Source: Noviherbaspirillum sp. Root189 (GTDB lineage: Bacteria > Pseudomonadota > Gammaproteobacteria > Burkholderiales > Burkholderiaceae_D). Taken from it: a stretch of DNA of 64,000 nt. The stretch covers positions 1 to 64,000 of the forward strand of contig NZ_LMHZ01000022.1 of NCBI RefSeq assembly GCF_001428545.1. The letters are read 5' to 3'. Position 1 is the first letter of the stretch. Every line of letters begins with the position of its first letter. The notes under the pieces are model-generated. The model searched no databases. It saw only the letters and a list, made by a program, of their open reading frames with translations, and was not told the origin of the DNA. The position numbers were made by a program, and so were the translations under genes. Shown piece after piece: positions 43,744 through 53,117 of the stretch.

Positions 43744-44736
43744 TCAGGCAGCCTTGGTTTTACGTTGCGCCTGCTTCTCGGCATGCGCAACCAGTCCGTC
43801 ACGAAACCATGCGCCATCCTCGTACGCCTTGACGCGGGTACGCAGGCGTTCACGGTTGCACGGTCCATTGCCTTTCAGTACGTTGTAAAACTCTTCCCAG
43901 TCGATCTCGCCAAAATCGTAATGCCCGCGTTCTTCGTTCCATTTCAGGTCAGGGTCGGGGACGGTCAGGCCGAGGTACTCCGCCTGCGGCACGGTCTGAT
44001 CCACCATCTTCTGGCGCAGTTCATCGTTGGAAAACAGCTTGATGCGCCACGCGGACGACTGTGCGCTATTGACGGATTCCGCATCCGAAGGACCGAACAT
44101 CATCAGCGATGGCCACCACCAGCGGTTGAGCGCATCCTGCGCCATCTGTTTTTGCTCTGGCGTGCCACGGCACAGCGACAGCATGATGTCGTAACCCTGG
44201 CGCGCATGGAAAGATTCTTCCTTGCAGACGCGAATCATCGCGCGTGCATAAGGACCGTAAGAGCAGCGGCACAACGGAATCTGGTTGATGATCGCCGAAC
44301 CGTCGACCAGCCAGCCAATGGCGCCCATGTCAGCCCAGCTTAGCGTCGGATAATTAAAAATGCTCGAATACTTGGCTTTGCCTGAATGCAAATCTGCAAG
44401 TAACTGGTCACGCGAAACACCAAGTGTCTCTGCCGCACTGTAGAGGTAAAGTCCGTGGCCGGCTTCGTCCTGAATCTTTGCCAGGAGGATGGACTTGCGC
44501 TTGAGTGTCGGTGCGCGCGTAACCCAATTACCTTCCGGTAACTGGCCGACAATCTCCGAGTGGGCATGTTGCGAAATCTGTCGTATCAGGGTCTTGCGGT
44601 ACGCTTCAGGCATCCAGTCCTTGGCTTCAATCTTTATGCCTTCATCGATGCGTTCCTGAAATGCGCGTTCCTCGGGTCCCAACTCCTCCATGGAGCGGAG
44701 CTTTTTGCTTCCGGTGTCGACCAGCTGTGCATACAT
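43744..44736 (-). CDS. paaA: Phenylacetyl-CoA epoxidase catalytic subunit PaaA
   Basis: A 330-residue diiron oxygenase subunit that inserts oxygen into phenylacetyl-CoA to form the 1,2-epoxide. Ligand-type helices appear as [17 protein letters not shown] and [13 protein letters not shown], and the body matches PaaA. It is the first gene of the operon, divergent from paaX over about 250 bp that contains an inverted repeat (44834-44881). Confidence 0.96.
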   Translation of the reverse strand: MYAQLVDTGSKKLRSMEELGPEERAFQERIDEGIKIEAKDWMPEAYRKTLIRQISQHAHSEIVGQLPEGNWVTRAPTLKRKSILLAKIQDEAGHGLYLYSAAETLGVSRDQLLADLHSGKAKYSSIFNYPTLSWADMGAIGWLVDGSAIINQIPLCRCSYGPYARAMIRVCKEESFHARQGYDIMLSLCRGTPEQKQMAQDALNRWWWPSLMMFGPSDAESVNSAQSSAWRIKLFSNDELRQKMVDQTVPQAEYLGLTVPDPDLKWNEERGHYDFGEIDWEEFYNVLKGNGPCNRERLRTRVKAYEDGAWFRDGLVAHAEKQAQRKTKAA

Positions 44737-44833
44737 GGTTAAACCCTCTCATCGCTATGCGGCCTGGCCGAAGTTGGCTACGCCGCATGGTTGAAGCCGC
44801 GCAGGTTTGCCGCAGCCTCTTGGATTCTTTCAT

Positions 44834-44881
44834 AATATGATACGTAAATATTAATGTAAATAGCTTTTCTCGTATCATATT
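44834..44881 (+). promoter_or_regulatory. 11-bp inverted repeat between paaA and paaX (candidate PaaX operator)
   Basis: AATATGATACG (44834-44844) and CGTATCATATT (44871-44881) are exact inverted copies with a 26-base AT-rich spacer. A third partial copy, CTTGTATCG, follows at 44887-44895. The position between the divergent paaA and paaX genes fits a repressor site that blocks both promoters. Confidence 0.6.
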
Positions 44882-44989
44882 AAATTCTTGTATCGCATCT
44901 TGAGGTAACATTGCATGAAAGACCACATATTTCCTGTTCGCATCGAACATCCTCTTCATCCACATAATTACCATTGACCGGCTTTACCT

Positions 44990-45925
44990 ATGCCAACAAC
45001 AAAAAATCCGGCGATCAGAAAATGGATTGACCATTACATGGCGGACAATCCTCCGCGAGCAAAATCCATGGTAATGACCTTGTTTGGCGATGTCATCACG
45101 CCCCACGGTGGCCAGGTATGGTTAGGCAGCCTGATTGAATTGCTGGCGCCTTTCGGTATCAGCGACCGCCTGGTCAGGACCAGTGTCTTCCGTCTTGCCG
45201 AGGAAGGATGGCTGGAGGCGCAGCGCGAAGGGCGTCGTAGTCAATATGCCCTCAAGCAATCTGCGGCACGCCGCTTCGAGCGTGCGTATCAGCGCGTTTA
45301 TACGCCGTCTTATCGACCATGGGATGGCAAGTGGACCTTGCTGTTTGCCACGTCCGGCGCCATTACTGCGGAGCAGCGTTCCGGTTTGCGGAAGGAGTTG
45401 GTGTGGGAAGGTTTCGGCACGATCGCACCATCGGTGTTTGGCCACCCGGCGGCGGAGCCTGATACCGTAAAGGAAATCCTGGCGCGCGTCGGCGTCGAAG
45501 GAAATGTATTTGTCTGCCACGCCCAGGAATCCGGGCTGCCCTTTGCAAAACCGCTCAGCGATCTGGTGGGCCAGTGCTGGGAACTCGGCAACATTGTCAA
45601 AAATTATGAGCACTTCATCCAATGCTTCGCCGGTCTGGAAGAACTGCTGGATACCAAACGCCTGCTCGATAACGAACAGGCATTCATCCTGCGTACGCTG
45701 CTGATTCACGAGTTTCGCCGGGTGCAGTTGCACGATCCGCAGTTGCCGCTACAGTTGCTGCCGGATAGTTGGCCAGGAAAAACCGCTTACGAGTTATGCC
45801 ATCGACTCTATGCAGCGACGCATGCCGAGGCGGAGGCCTATATCACTGAGATTTTGCGACGCGAAGATGAAGTTGCGCCGGAGGCAGCTCCCTATTTCTA
45901 TCAACGCTTCGGTGGTCTCGCTTGA
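44990..45925 (+). CDS. paaX: PaaX-type repressor of phenylacetate catabolism
   Basis: A 311-residue PaaX-family GntR-like repressor. The N-terminal winged helix is SMVMTLFGDVITPHGGQVWL with ISDRLVRTSVFRLAEEGWL; the PaaX core (YRPWDGKWTLLF) and C-terminal domain follow. In gammaproteobacteria PaaX binds phenylacetyl-CoA and lets the paa operon be expressed. It is divergent from paaA across about 250 bp. A second paa regulator, a PaaR-like TetR, lies at 52.4-53.0 kb. No strong ribosome site precedes the ATG. Confidence 0.93.
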   Translation: MPTTKNPAIRKWIDHYMADNPPRAKSMVMTLFGDVITPHGGQVWLGSLIELLAPFGISDRLVRTSVFRLAEEGWLEAQREGRRSQYALKQSAARRFERAYQRVYTPSYRPWDGKWTLLFATSGAITAEQRSGLRKELVWEGFGTIAPSVFGHPAAEPDTVKEILARVGVEGNVFVCHAQESGLPFAKPLSDLVGQCWELGNIVKNYEHFIQCFAGLEELLDTKRLLDNEQAFILRTLLIHEFRRVQLHDPQLPLQLLPDSWPGKTAYELCHRLYAATHAEAEAYITEILRREDEVAPEAAPYFYQRFGGLA

Positions 45926-46008
45926 TACAAAAGGTGCCTCTGGCTACACCCAGCACGTCGAATCGAATCGCTGCTCCAAACACCAGTTCGAAATCTGCTC
46001 CAGGTGCT

Positions 46009-48177
46009 CTAGGCAACAGAGACGACTTCTACATTGCCGGACCGGCGCATGATATTGATGCCTACGTTATTCGTATAGCGCTGAAGCTGCAGGTCAACGA
46101 CGGCGTCGCCAACGGCAAGGCGATCAATCGTGGCGGATTCGAGGAATGGTGGCAGCTTTGGATGGCGGAAGCGTATTTCAGATTTCGCGCTGTCAAACGA
46201 CAGGCCCAGACAGGCTTGCAGCAGGTAGAACACGCTTGCCGCCGCCCACGCCTGCGGAGAACAAGCGACTGGGTACAGCGTGGGCCCCTCGTCCGGGCGC
46301 TTTGAAAAGCCGCAGAAGAGCTCCGGCATGCGGTACTGATCCATGTACTGAATGGTGTCCCATAAACCCGCAAATACTTGCATGGCATTGCCGGTCAGTC
46401 CATAGCGCGCCATGCCGCTGGCAATGATCGCATTGTCGTGCGGCCATACCGAGCCATTGTGATAGGCCATTGGGTTATAGCGTGCTTCGCCGGTCGGAAT
46501 GGTGCGCACGCCCCAGCCACAGAAAAATTTTTCACTGACCAGTTGAGCCGCTACCCGGGCTGCGCGCTCCGGCGTAGCAATACCTGACCAGAGCGCATGA
46601 CCGGCATTGGATGAGGGTACAGCGCATTGCTGTTTCTTACCGTCGAGAGCGAGTGCGTACATATTGATTTCTTCGCACCAGAACGCGTCGTTGAAATGCT
46701 TTTTCAGCGCCTGCGCCGCACGTTCCTGATCCTGCTTCAATGCATCGTCGCCTAACAGACCCGCGAGGCGCGCCGCCTGCAATCTCGCGTCATAAACATA
46801 ACCCTGTACTTCGCATAATGCAATCGGCGCTTCAGCAAATCGGCCATCGCGATGAAAGACCGAGTCCTGGGAATCCTTCCAACCCTGCTGCGCAAGACCT
46901 GCTTCGGTGTAGCGCGCATATTCGACAAACCCGTCACCGTCACGGTCGCCGTAGTTGTCGATCCAGTGCAGCGCGCGCAGAATGTTGTCCCAGATGCCAC
47001 GAATGAATTCGAGATCTCCAGTGCGCTCGTAGTAGGCGCCGGCCAGACCCACGAAGAGTGGCGTGGCATCCACGCTTCCGTAATACCGGCCGAACGGAAT
47101 TTCATTGAGCTCGGCCAATTCGCCGTTGCGCGCTTCGTGAAGAATCTTTCCCGGCTCCGCGTCGCGCGCGGGATCAAATTCCGCGGCTTGCGTTGAGGCC
47201 AGAAAGGTGAGTACTCCTCTTGCCATGCCAGGATCCAGCCACAGGTATTCATATGCCGTCAGGATCCCATCGCGGCCGAAGGTCGTTGAATACCAGGGCA
47301 AACCGGCATAGGGATAGGTGCCGTCCTTCATTACGGTTGTCAACATCACCAGATCGGCGGTGGAGCGATCAAGCCATTGGTTAAATCGGTCGTTGGACGT
47401 CGAAATCCTGCAGTGATTGGTCAAGCGTTCGGCCATGGCCTCATTATTTTTTGTGAAGGCCGAAAAATAGTCGACTGGGGCAGGCGTCATCTCGTTACCA
47501 ACTTCACAGCCGATACTGAAGTACAGATGGGTTTCTTCCTTGGGAAGAAGATGCAACTTATAGTCCGCACGTGATGATGAAAGTTTCTGCGGTGGCGGAT
47601 CGAAGTTAATGCGCGTCTTGCGCACGGTTCCGTCGAGACCGCGGTATCCAAGGAGCAGTTCGCGATCCGTCGACTTTGGAGCAAGGGTGTCGCCACGACG
47701 ATTGCGCCGGAACCCCCGCACCTCGAAAATATCGGCATAGCTTGCACCGAACTCGATAGATAGCGTGATCTCGACTGGATCGAGTCCAAAATTCGCGACA
47801 CGTATATGCTCCTGGCACACGTCGTTCCACAACAATTTTGCCCGGAACACATGCAGCGTGCCTTTCGGAACAGAATTCTTCCCTTCAGGATGCAAATCGG
47901 GATTCATCAGTTCTACAGTCAACAGCCCATTGTCGTCACGGACTGTCGAATTCAGAAACAGCGGCCGCACGCCCTCGATCAACAATTCCTGTTGCGAAAG
48001 AAAGCAGGTATCACCACGATAAATGCCTTCCTCGCTCACCCCGATCGGCTGAATGTCGCCGAAACGATCGAACATGGCGAAGGTGTCGTTTTCCTTGAGG
48101 ACGCGTCGCCTTTCATCGGGCGACGAAGACGTTGCGAGAATGTACCATTGCTCGCCAAGACGGATTTTCTCAACCAT
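46009..48177 (-). CDS. Amylo-alpha-1,6-glucosidase / glycogen-debranching-type protein
   Basis: A 722-residue protein. The N-terminal 200 residues form the beta-type domain found in bacterial debranching-type enzymes (WYILATSSSPDERRRVLKEN, then GDTCFLSQQELLI). Residues about 270-690 form an (alpha/alpha)6 glycosidase domain with TTFGRDGILTAYEYLWLDP, GRYYGSVDATPLFVGLAG, DGDGFVEY and NPMAYHNGSVWPHDNAII. The domain is related to GH63/GH133-like glucosidases. Start at ATG 48177 with GGAGAA upstream; the GTG at 48189 overlaps that site. A GT4 glycosyltransferase lies 357 bp upstream in the same direction. Together they may handle an alpha-glucan or a glycosylated storage compound. Confidence 0.88.
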   Translation of the reverse strand: MVEKIRLGEQWYILATSSSPDERRRVLKENDTFAMFDRFGDIQPIGVSEEGIYRGDTCFLSQQELLIEGVRPLFLNSTVRDDNGLLTVELMNPDLHPEGKNSVPKGTLHVFRAKLLWNDVCQEHIRVANFGLDPVEITLSIEFGASYADIFEVRGFRRNRRGDTLAPKSTDRELLLGYRGLDGTVRKTRINFDPPPQKLSSSRADYKLHLLPKEETHLYFSIGCEVGNEMTPAPVDYFSAFTKNNEAMAERLTNHCRISTSNDRFNQWLDRSTADLVMLTTVMKDGTYPYAGLPWYSTTFGRDGILTAYEYLWLDPGMARGVLTFLASTQAAEFDPARDAEPGKILHEARNGELAELNEIPFGRYYGSVDATPLFVGLAGAYYERTGDLEFIRGIWDNILRALHWIDNYGDRDGDGFVEYARYTEAGLAQQGWKDSQDSVFHRDGRFAEAPIALCEVQGYVYDARLQAARLAGLLGDDALKQDQERAAQALKKHFNDAFWCEEINMYALALDGKKQQCAVPSSNAGHALWSGIATPERAARVAAQLVSEKFFCGWGVRTIPTGEARYNPMAYHNGSVWPHDNAIIASGMARYGLTGNAMQVFAGLWDTIQYMDQYRMPELFCGFSKRPDEGPTLYPVACSPQAWAAASVFYLLQACLGLSFDSAKSEIRFRHPKLPPFLESATIDRLAVGDAVVDLQLQRYTNNVGINIMRRSGNVEVVSVA

Positions 48178-48534
48178 TGGATTCTCCACTCACCTTACAG
48201 TGCCGATCTGCTGCGACTCGCAGCCAAGACCATTCACCTCTTCTCTCGCACCATACCTTTTTGTTGCCGTTATCCAGGCGGATGACTTCCATTTCGCAGA
48301 AGTCGATGTTGTTCCGCAAGTCCGTGATGCGGCAGACAGTGATGATCACTGGAGTGGACTGAGCCGCGATCTGTATGTTCCTCTGTTGGTTAAAGCAACG
48401 CCCAAATTGCGTAAATCGCCTGGAGTGGTCGACGTCACGTCTACGCCGTCAGGCGATGTCCAAAATATTCATAGTTAAAAATTCGGCCTGTTTCACAGCT
48501 GCACCTGCTCCGGGTCCAACCTTTGCACATCTCA
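48178..48534. other. Intergenic region between the glycosyltransferase and glucosidase genes
   Basis: About 357 bp without a supported gene. A 141-residue plus-strand frame crosses it but overlaps the 5' end of the glucosidase gene and has no ribosome site. Probably holds the promoter of the glucosidase gene. Confidence 0.4.
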
Positions 48535-49647
48535 TCAAAGTCCGCCGGTGCTGATTCTCGAAGTTCCCTCGTTCAACTTGGCACGCCTGGGTGCGATCGG
48601 AAATAAGTCGCGCCTGCAGTCATGCATCACCATCACTTGCCTATACGCCTGCAGATACCCTGAAGCCATCTGCGAAACGGTAAACCGGCGCTCGAATGAT
48701 TCCCTGCATTGCTTCCTGTCTATCAGGTGAATGTTTCGGGCAGCTTCGATCGCCTCGTTTTCGTCACTGACCAGGAAGCCGGTAATGCCATGCTCCAACA
48801 CCTCAGGTGTCGATCCACGCCGATAGGCCACCACCGGTGTACCACAAGCAAGTGCCTCGATCAGGACAAGGCCGAATGGTTCGGGCCAGTCGATCGGGAA
48901 TAGCAGAGCACGCGCTTTTTGCAACAAGGCCTGTTTTTCCCCATCTCCAACTTCGCCTAAATAAGTGACCAACGGGCAATCCAGAAGCGGTTTGATGACA
49001 TGATTAAAATATCCCTGGTCGGCCCTGTCCACCTTTGCTGCGATGTAAAGCGGCACACCACACTGCCGCGCAATGGAGATCGCCCGGTCCGGGCGCTTTT
49101 CGGGTGAAATGCGCCCTAAAAAAAGAAAATAGCCTCCGTCCCCAGGTCCGTATGAATACAAATCGGGTGGCAGGCCGTGATATACCGTATTAACAAAGTT
49201 CGCCCAAGGCAAGGGCACCCGCTGGCTCGCGGAAATGGATACCAAGGGCGTGTCGGCAAAACGCTTGAATATCCACGTCAGTTCTGGCAAGTCAAGGCGT
49301 CCATGCATCGTGGTGAGATAAGGAACACGACAAAGGCGAGCGATCGGGAAATGCAGGTAATCCGTGTGGAAATGAATCACGTCGAAGCGGTCGGCCAGCT
49401 CTGAAACCATGTCCATTTGTATCGTGTGATAGCCCACCCATGCCTCGGGGTTCAGATTTTCACGTATATTTTTTGGAATGGCTGGTACAAGCTTTGCCGT
49501 GGTAATCGAATCGCCTGAGGCAAATAACGTAACGTCATGCCCGCACCGGACAAGCTCTTCGGTTAGATAGGAGACTATGCGTTCAGTGCCGCCATACTTT
49601 TTGGGTGGAACGCTCTCGATAAGCGGTGCTACCTGTGCGATTTTCAT
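48535..49647 (-). CDS. Glycosyltransferase, family 4
   Basis: A 370-residue GT-B fold glycosyltransferase. It starts MKIAQVAPLIESVPPKKYGG, the typical Gly-rich donor-loop start. Further motifs are HFHTDYLHFPIARL, YFLFLGRISPEKRPDRAI and the donor-site E-x7-E motif (EPFGLVLIEALACGTPVVAY). It probably transfers a sugar from a nucleotide donor in the cytoplasm. The acceptor is unknown. It lies upstream of the glucosidase gene, with about 350 bp between them, and could share its regulation. Confidence 0.92.
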   Translation of the reverse strand: MKIAQVAPLIESVPPKKYGGTERIVSYLTEELVRCGHDVTLFASGDSITTAKLVPAIPKNIRENLNPEAWVGYHTIQMDMVSELADRFDVIHFHTDYLHFPIARLCRVPYLTTMHGRLDLPELTWIFKRFADTPLVSISASQRVPLPWANFVNTVYHGLPPDLYSYGPGDGGYFLFLGRISPEKRPDRAISIARQCGVPLYIAAKVDRADQGYFNHVIKPLLDCPLVTYLGEVGDGEKQALLQKARALLFPIDWPEPFGLVLIEALACGTPVVAYRRGSTPEVLEHGITGFLVSDENEAIEAARNIHLIDRKQCRESFERRFTVSQMASGYLQAYRQVMVMHDCRRDLFPIAPRRAKLNEGTSRISTGGL

Positions 49648-50121
49648 AGCCTGTCACTCGGAAGTCATGTGGCCACTGGGCGTGATCAATTCATTTTGTT
49701 ACCTTGAATAAATGCTCCCCCCATCACTTCATTTGAAAATGAAAACAGTTACCGGGTACGGTACATGCCTATTCGAACGCCCAACATAGGCAGTATAGGC
49801 GCTCAGCTTGTGTAAGATTGATCTAATCAGGATTCCGTAAGTTTCATCTATCGGATGGTTCTTACCGGTCGCATCAAACGGGCTGGATCAATTAATTGTT
49901 ATGCAGGCGTCGCGGCTTTTACAATGCCGCAATAGTTGGCATCCCCGGCCCATTGCTGATGTTTTACATCTCGAAAATTGTATTTATATGGAGTATCAGA
50001 ACAAAAATCCAAGCTCATGTTCTGTCCGAGTATTTTTGGCATGCACTAGAGCGATTTACCAAAGAGTAAATAATTGGTGTGCTGAAAGTAGCAGCGGTGC
50101 CGCGGGTCGGGAGTGGGGAGC

Positions 50122-50158
50122 CTGCGAGCGAATGTGACTGAGTCACGTTCGCTCGCAG
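50122..50158. terminator. 16-bp stem hairpin, terminator-like
   Basis: CTGCGAGCGAATGTGA pairs with TCACGTTCGCTCGCAG with one G-T pair and a 5-base loop, followed by TTTGATT. It lies 130 bp beyond the 3' end of paaZ (minus strand) and could end its transcript or stand alone. Confidence 0.55.
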
Positions 50159-50183
50159 TTTGATTGAATGTTTATGACAACTT

Positions 50184-50287
50184 ATACCAATCCCAACCTG
50201 TAACGTGACAAATGAGATTGATGGATTTTTTTGACTGGCAAGGCGCAGGAGGAGTCAATAGCGGGCTATTGACGACGAGTGGGTATT
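50184..50287. repeat. Repeat element R1, copy C (internally deleted)
   Basis: The left 97 bases match copy A at nearly every position, from ATACCAATCCCAACC through the internal hairpin (GTCAATAGCGGGCTATTGAC) to GACGACGAGTG. They are then joined to the last bases of the right end (GGTATTA). The element stops five bases from the stop codon of paaZ. Confidence 0.8.
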
Positions 50288-50291
50288 AACT

Positions 50292-52340
50292 TTACGAACG
50301 CTTGGCGACGAGCGTCAGGATGTCGTAGCTCGCGACAAGCTCACCATCCTGATTGGTCACGGCAACATCCCATGCGACGACACCCTGCCCCACGCCTTTC
50401 GCATCCTTCTTGCGCCGGTCGATCTTGCGTTTCGCGGTGAGGCGGGCCTGTATCGTGTCACCTATCCCGACAGGCTTGACGAAGCGCAGCGTATCGAGGC
50501 CGTAGTTCGCCAGAACCGGTCCGGGGGCCGGCGAGACGAACAGGCCCGCGGCGGCGGACAAGACAAAGTAACCATGGGCGATGCGCTTGCCGAACTGCGT
50601 TTCCTTTGCCGCGATTTCATCGAAGTGCATGTAGAAGTAGTCGCCAGAAATGCCGCCGAAGTTGACGATGTCCGCTTCGGTCACCGTGCGGCGATGGGTC
50701 AACAGCGAGTCGCCGACCTGCAAGTCATCGAAATAACGTCGGAAAGGATGAATCTCGGATTCATTGACGGCCGCACCGCGCAAGTACTCGCCGGTCACCG
50801 CGGCGACCATTGTCGGGGAGCCCTGGATTGCGCTGCGCTGCAGGTAATGCTTGACCGCGCGGATACCGCCCAGTTCTTCGCCACCACCGGCGCGCCCCGG
50901 GCCGCCGTGCTTGAGCATGGGCAGCGGTGATCCGTGACCGGTTGACTCGACCGCGGCTTCGCGATCCAGCACCAGCATACGGCCATGCTGCATGGCCGCC
51001 ACCGGAATCATTTTCGCCGCGATTTTCGGGTCGCGCGTAACCAGCGTGCCGACCAGGCTTCCCTTTCCTTTTGCTGCCAGCGCAAGCGCCTCGTCGATGT
51101 CTTCGTAAGGCATCAGCGTGCTGACCGGGCCGAAGGCTTCGATGTCATGTACGCGCTCATCACGCATGCCGTCACGGCAGAGCAGCAATGTGGGCGCAAA
51201 GAAAGCGCCGCGCTCGACGCCATCACCGACTGGCGAAAAACCATCTCGCTCACCGAACACGACTTCATTGCCTTGCGCAAGCATGGCAACACGTTCGGCA
51301 ACGTCAGACTGCTGCGCCTTCGAAGCAAGTGCCCCCATCTTGACGCCCTCTCGCGACGGGTCGCCGATGACCGTCTTTGCCAGGCGCTCGCGCAAGCGTT
51401 GTGCCACTGCATCGAGATGCTGACGCGGAACAATTGCACGACGTATCGCGGTGCACTTCTGCCCTGCCTTGATGGTCATTTCGCGCGCCACTTCCTTCAC
51501 GAAAAGGTCAAACTCCTCGTCGTCGGGTGTAACATCCGGCGCCAGAATTGCACAGTTGAGCGAGTCGGCTTCCGCATTAAACGGAATGCCTTTCTGCAGC
51601 AGATTGGGATGCGCACGTAATTTGGCAGCCGTGTCGGCCGAGCCTGTGAATGTGACCACATCAAAACCGTCAAGCCGGTCGAGCAGGTCGCCGGTGCCGC
51701 CGATCACCAGTTGCAGCGCGCCATCCGGAAGAATGCCGGACTCGTGCACCATGCGCACCATCGCCTCGGTCAGGTAGCTGGTCGCCGTCGCCGGCTTGGC
51801 GATACAAGGCATGCCGGCAAGGAAAGTCGGGGCAAACTTTTCGAGCAGACCCCACACCGGGAAATTGAACGCGTTGATATGGATGGCAACGCCGCCGCGT
51901 GGAACAAGTATGTGTGAACCGAAAAACTTGCCTTGCTTGCCGAGCTGCACCGGTGGGCCTTCGTGAATGATGTTACCGGATGGGAGTTCGTTCGACCCCA
52001 TGCTCGCATAGGCGAACAAAGTACCGGTGCCACCTTCGATGTCGATCCAGCTATCCGCGCGGGTCGCGCCGGTATGGTGAGAGATTGCGTAGAGTTGTTC
52101 CTTGCGTTCTGCGAGATAGGCGGCGAGCGCTTTGAGTCGCGCGGCGCGTTCCTGGAAATCCATTGCGATCAATGCCTTTCCGCCACGGCGGGCGTAGGCG
52201 ACCGCTTCACCGAAATCGATCCGGTCTGCGTGCGTATTCGCGACGGCGCGACCGTCGATGGCGCTGGCCAGCATCTGACCGGCTTCGGCGCCGAACCAAC
52301 GGCCGCCGATAAAGCTTTGCAAGGTGGGTACGGCGCTCAT
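50292..52340 (-). CDS. paaZ: Oxepin-CoA hydrolase / 3-oxo-5,6-dehydrosuberyl-CoA semialdehyde dehydrogenase
   Basis: A 682-residue bifunctional enzyme that opens the oxepin ring and oxidises the resulting aldehyde. The N-terminal aldehyde dehydrogenase spans about 1-520, with INAFNFPVWGLLEKFAP, the catalytic Cys in AGQKCTAIRR and a following glycine-rich segment. The C-terminal MaoC-like hotdog domain spans about 530-682 (GDYFYMHFDEIAAKETQFGK, AHGYFVLSAAAGLF). Length matches PaaZ. It lies 62 bp downstream of the PaaR-like TetR gene, which may be co-transcribed. It is separated from the paaA-K operon by the glucan genes. Confidence 0.95.
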   Translation of the reverse strand: MSAVPTLQSFIGGRWFGAEAGQMLASAIDGRAVANTHADRIDFGEAVAYARRGGKALIAMDFQERAARLKALAAYLAERKEQLYAISHHTGATRADSWIDIEGGTGTLFAYASMGSNELPSGNIIHEGPPVQLGKQGKFFGSHILVPRGGVAIHINAFNFPVWGLLEKFAPTFLAGMPCIAKPATATSYLTEAMVRMVHESGILPDGALQLVIGGTGDLLDRLDGFDVVTFTGSADTAAKLRAHPNLLQKGIPFNAEADSLNCAILAPDVTPDDEEFDLFVKEVAREMTIKAGQKCTAIRRAIVPRQHLDAVAQRLRERLAKTVIGDPSREGVKMGALASKAQQSDVAERVAMLAQGNEVVFGERDGFSPVGDGVERGAFFAPTLLLCRDGMRDERVHDIEAFGPVSTLMPYEDIDEALALAAKGKGSLVGTLVTRDPKIAAKMIPVAAMQHGRMLVLDREAAVESTGHGSPLPMLKHGGPGRAGGGEELGGIRAVKHYLQRSAIQGSPTMVAAVTGEYLRGAAVNESEIHPFRRYFDDLQVGDSLLTHRRTVTEADIVNFGGISGDYFYMHFDEIAAKETQFGKRIAHGYFVLSAAAGLFVSPAPGPVLANYGLDTLRFVKPVGIGDTIQARLTAKRKIDRRKKDAKGVGQGVVAWDVAVTNQDGELVASYDILTLVAKRS

Positions 52341-52402
52341 GTGAACTCTCCTGATTACGTGTGGAAACGGGCGCGCATACTTACCCGCGCCAAATAAAAA
52401 GC

Positions 52403-53020
52403 CTAAGGTTGGATCGGTTGGATCGGCAATCTGACTGCGGGAATGCCGCCGAAGAAAAGATCGGCGACGACCGTCGCCATTGCCTCATAGGTTAGTTCGC
52501 CATCCGGCTTCAGCCAGGTAAACATCCAGTTGATCATGCCGAATAACAGCATGGTCAGTGGCGTGGCCATGCGTGCATCATCAATCTCGGGCCGGATCTG
52601 GCGAATCACTTTTGAAAACGCCGACACCACGCGGCGTTCGCGTTCAAGAATGCGTTCCCGATCGTCGTCGTTGAGAAAACGGATGTCTTCGGTCAGCACG
52701 CGGTGGGCGTGCTGCGCGTCCGCGTACTCTTCGACAAAGCAGCGAATCAGCTGACCGAGATGCTCTTGTGCGGGCAATTGTTGGTCGAGGACTTCATCGA
52801 CCACCGCTTCCAACCGCAACACATGGCCTTCAGCGATATTGACGAGCAACGCATACTTGTCCTTGAAATAGTGATACAGCGCCGGCTTCGATAATCCGCA
52901 GGCTTCGGCCACCTCATTCATCGAGGTCCCGGCATAGCCCCGCATGGCAAACAACTCCGCCGCGCGTGCGAGTATCGTTTCCCTTTGGCTGTCATATCCC
53001 GGCGCGCGTCCTCTGGCCAT
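52403..53020 (-). CDS. paaR: TetR-family regulator, PaaR-like
   Basis: A 205-residue TetR regulator. The HTH is ILARAAELFAMRGYAGTSMN with EVAEACGLSKPALYHYFKDK. The C-terminal part resembles the long ligand-binding domain of the TetR proteins that control phenylacetate genes in betaproteobacteria. The start at 53020 has AAGGA six bases upstream; the frame upstream to 53209 contains the operator and is not expected to be translated. It is divergent from paaY, and a perfect palindrome lies between them. Both PaaX and this protein would then act in one strain. Confidence 0.85.
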   Translation of the reverse strand: MARGRAPGYDSQRETILARAAELFAMRGYAGTSMNEVAEACGLSKPALYHYFKDKYALLVNIAEGHVLRLEAVVDEVLDQQLPAQEHLGQLIRCFVEEYADAQHAHRVLTEDIRFLNDDDRERILERERRVVSAFSKVIRQIRPEIDDARMATPLTMLLFGMINWMFTWLKPDGELTYEAMATVVADLFFGGIPAVRLPIQPIQP

Positions 53021-53117
53021 GCATAGTCCTTGTTGATTTGCAAATAACCGGGCGGACTCCAGACATTCGGGTTCGCGCTCACGATTTCTGCCGCGCGTTT
53101 CCCGTTTACATTCTTGA

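Larger units (their letters stand above)
49648..50291. other. Intergenic region between the glycosyltransferase gene and paaZ
   Basis: About 640 bp with no supported gene. It contains a strong hairpin (50122-50158) and a deleted copy of repeat R1 (50184-50287). A 78-residue open frame at 49901 has no ribosome site and no motif. Confidence 0.5.

Noticed and set aside
48053-48478. Plus-strand frame of 141 residues
   Set aside because: It overlaps the 5' part of the glucosidase gene, has no ribosome site and no motif.
49901-50137. Plus-strand frame of 78 residues
   Set aside because: No ribosome site, Cys-scattered composition, and it ends in the terminator-like hairpin.
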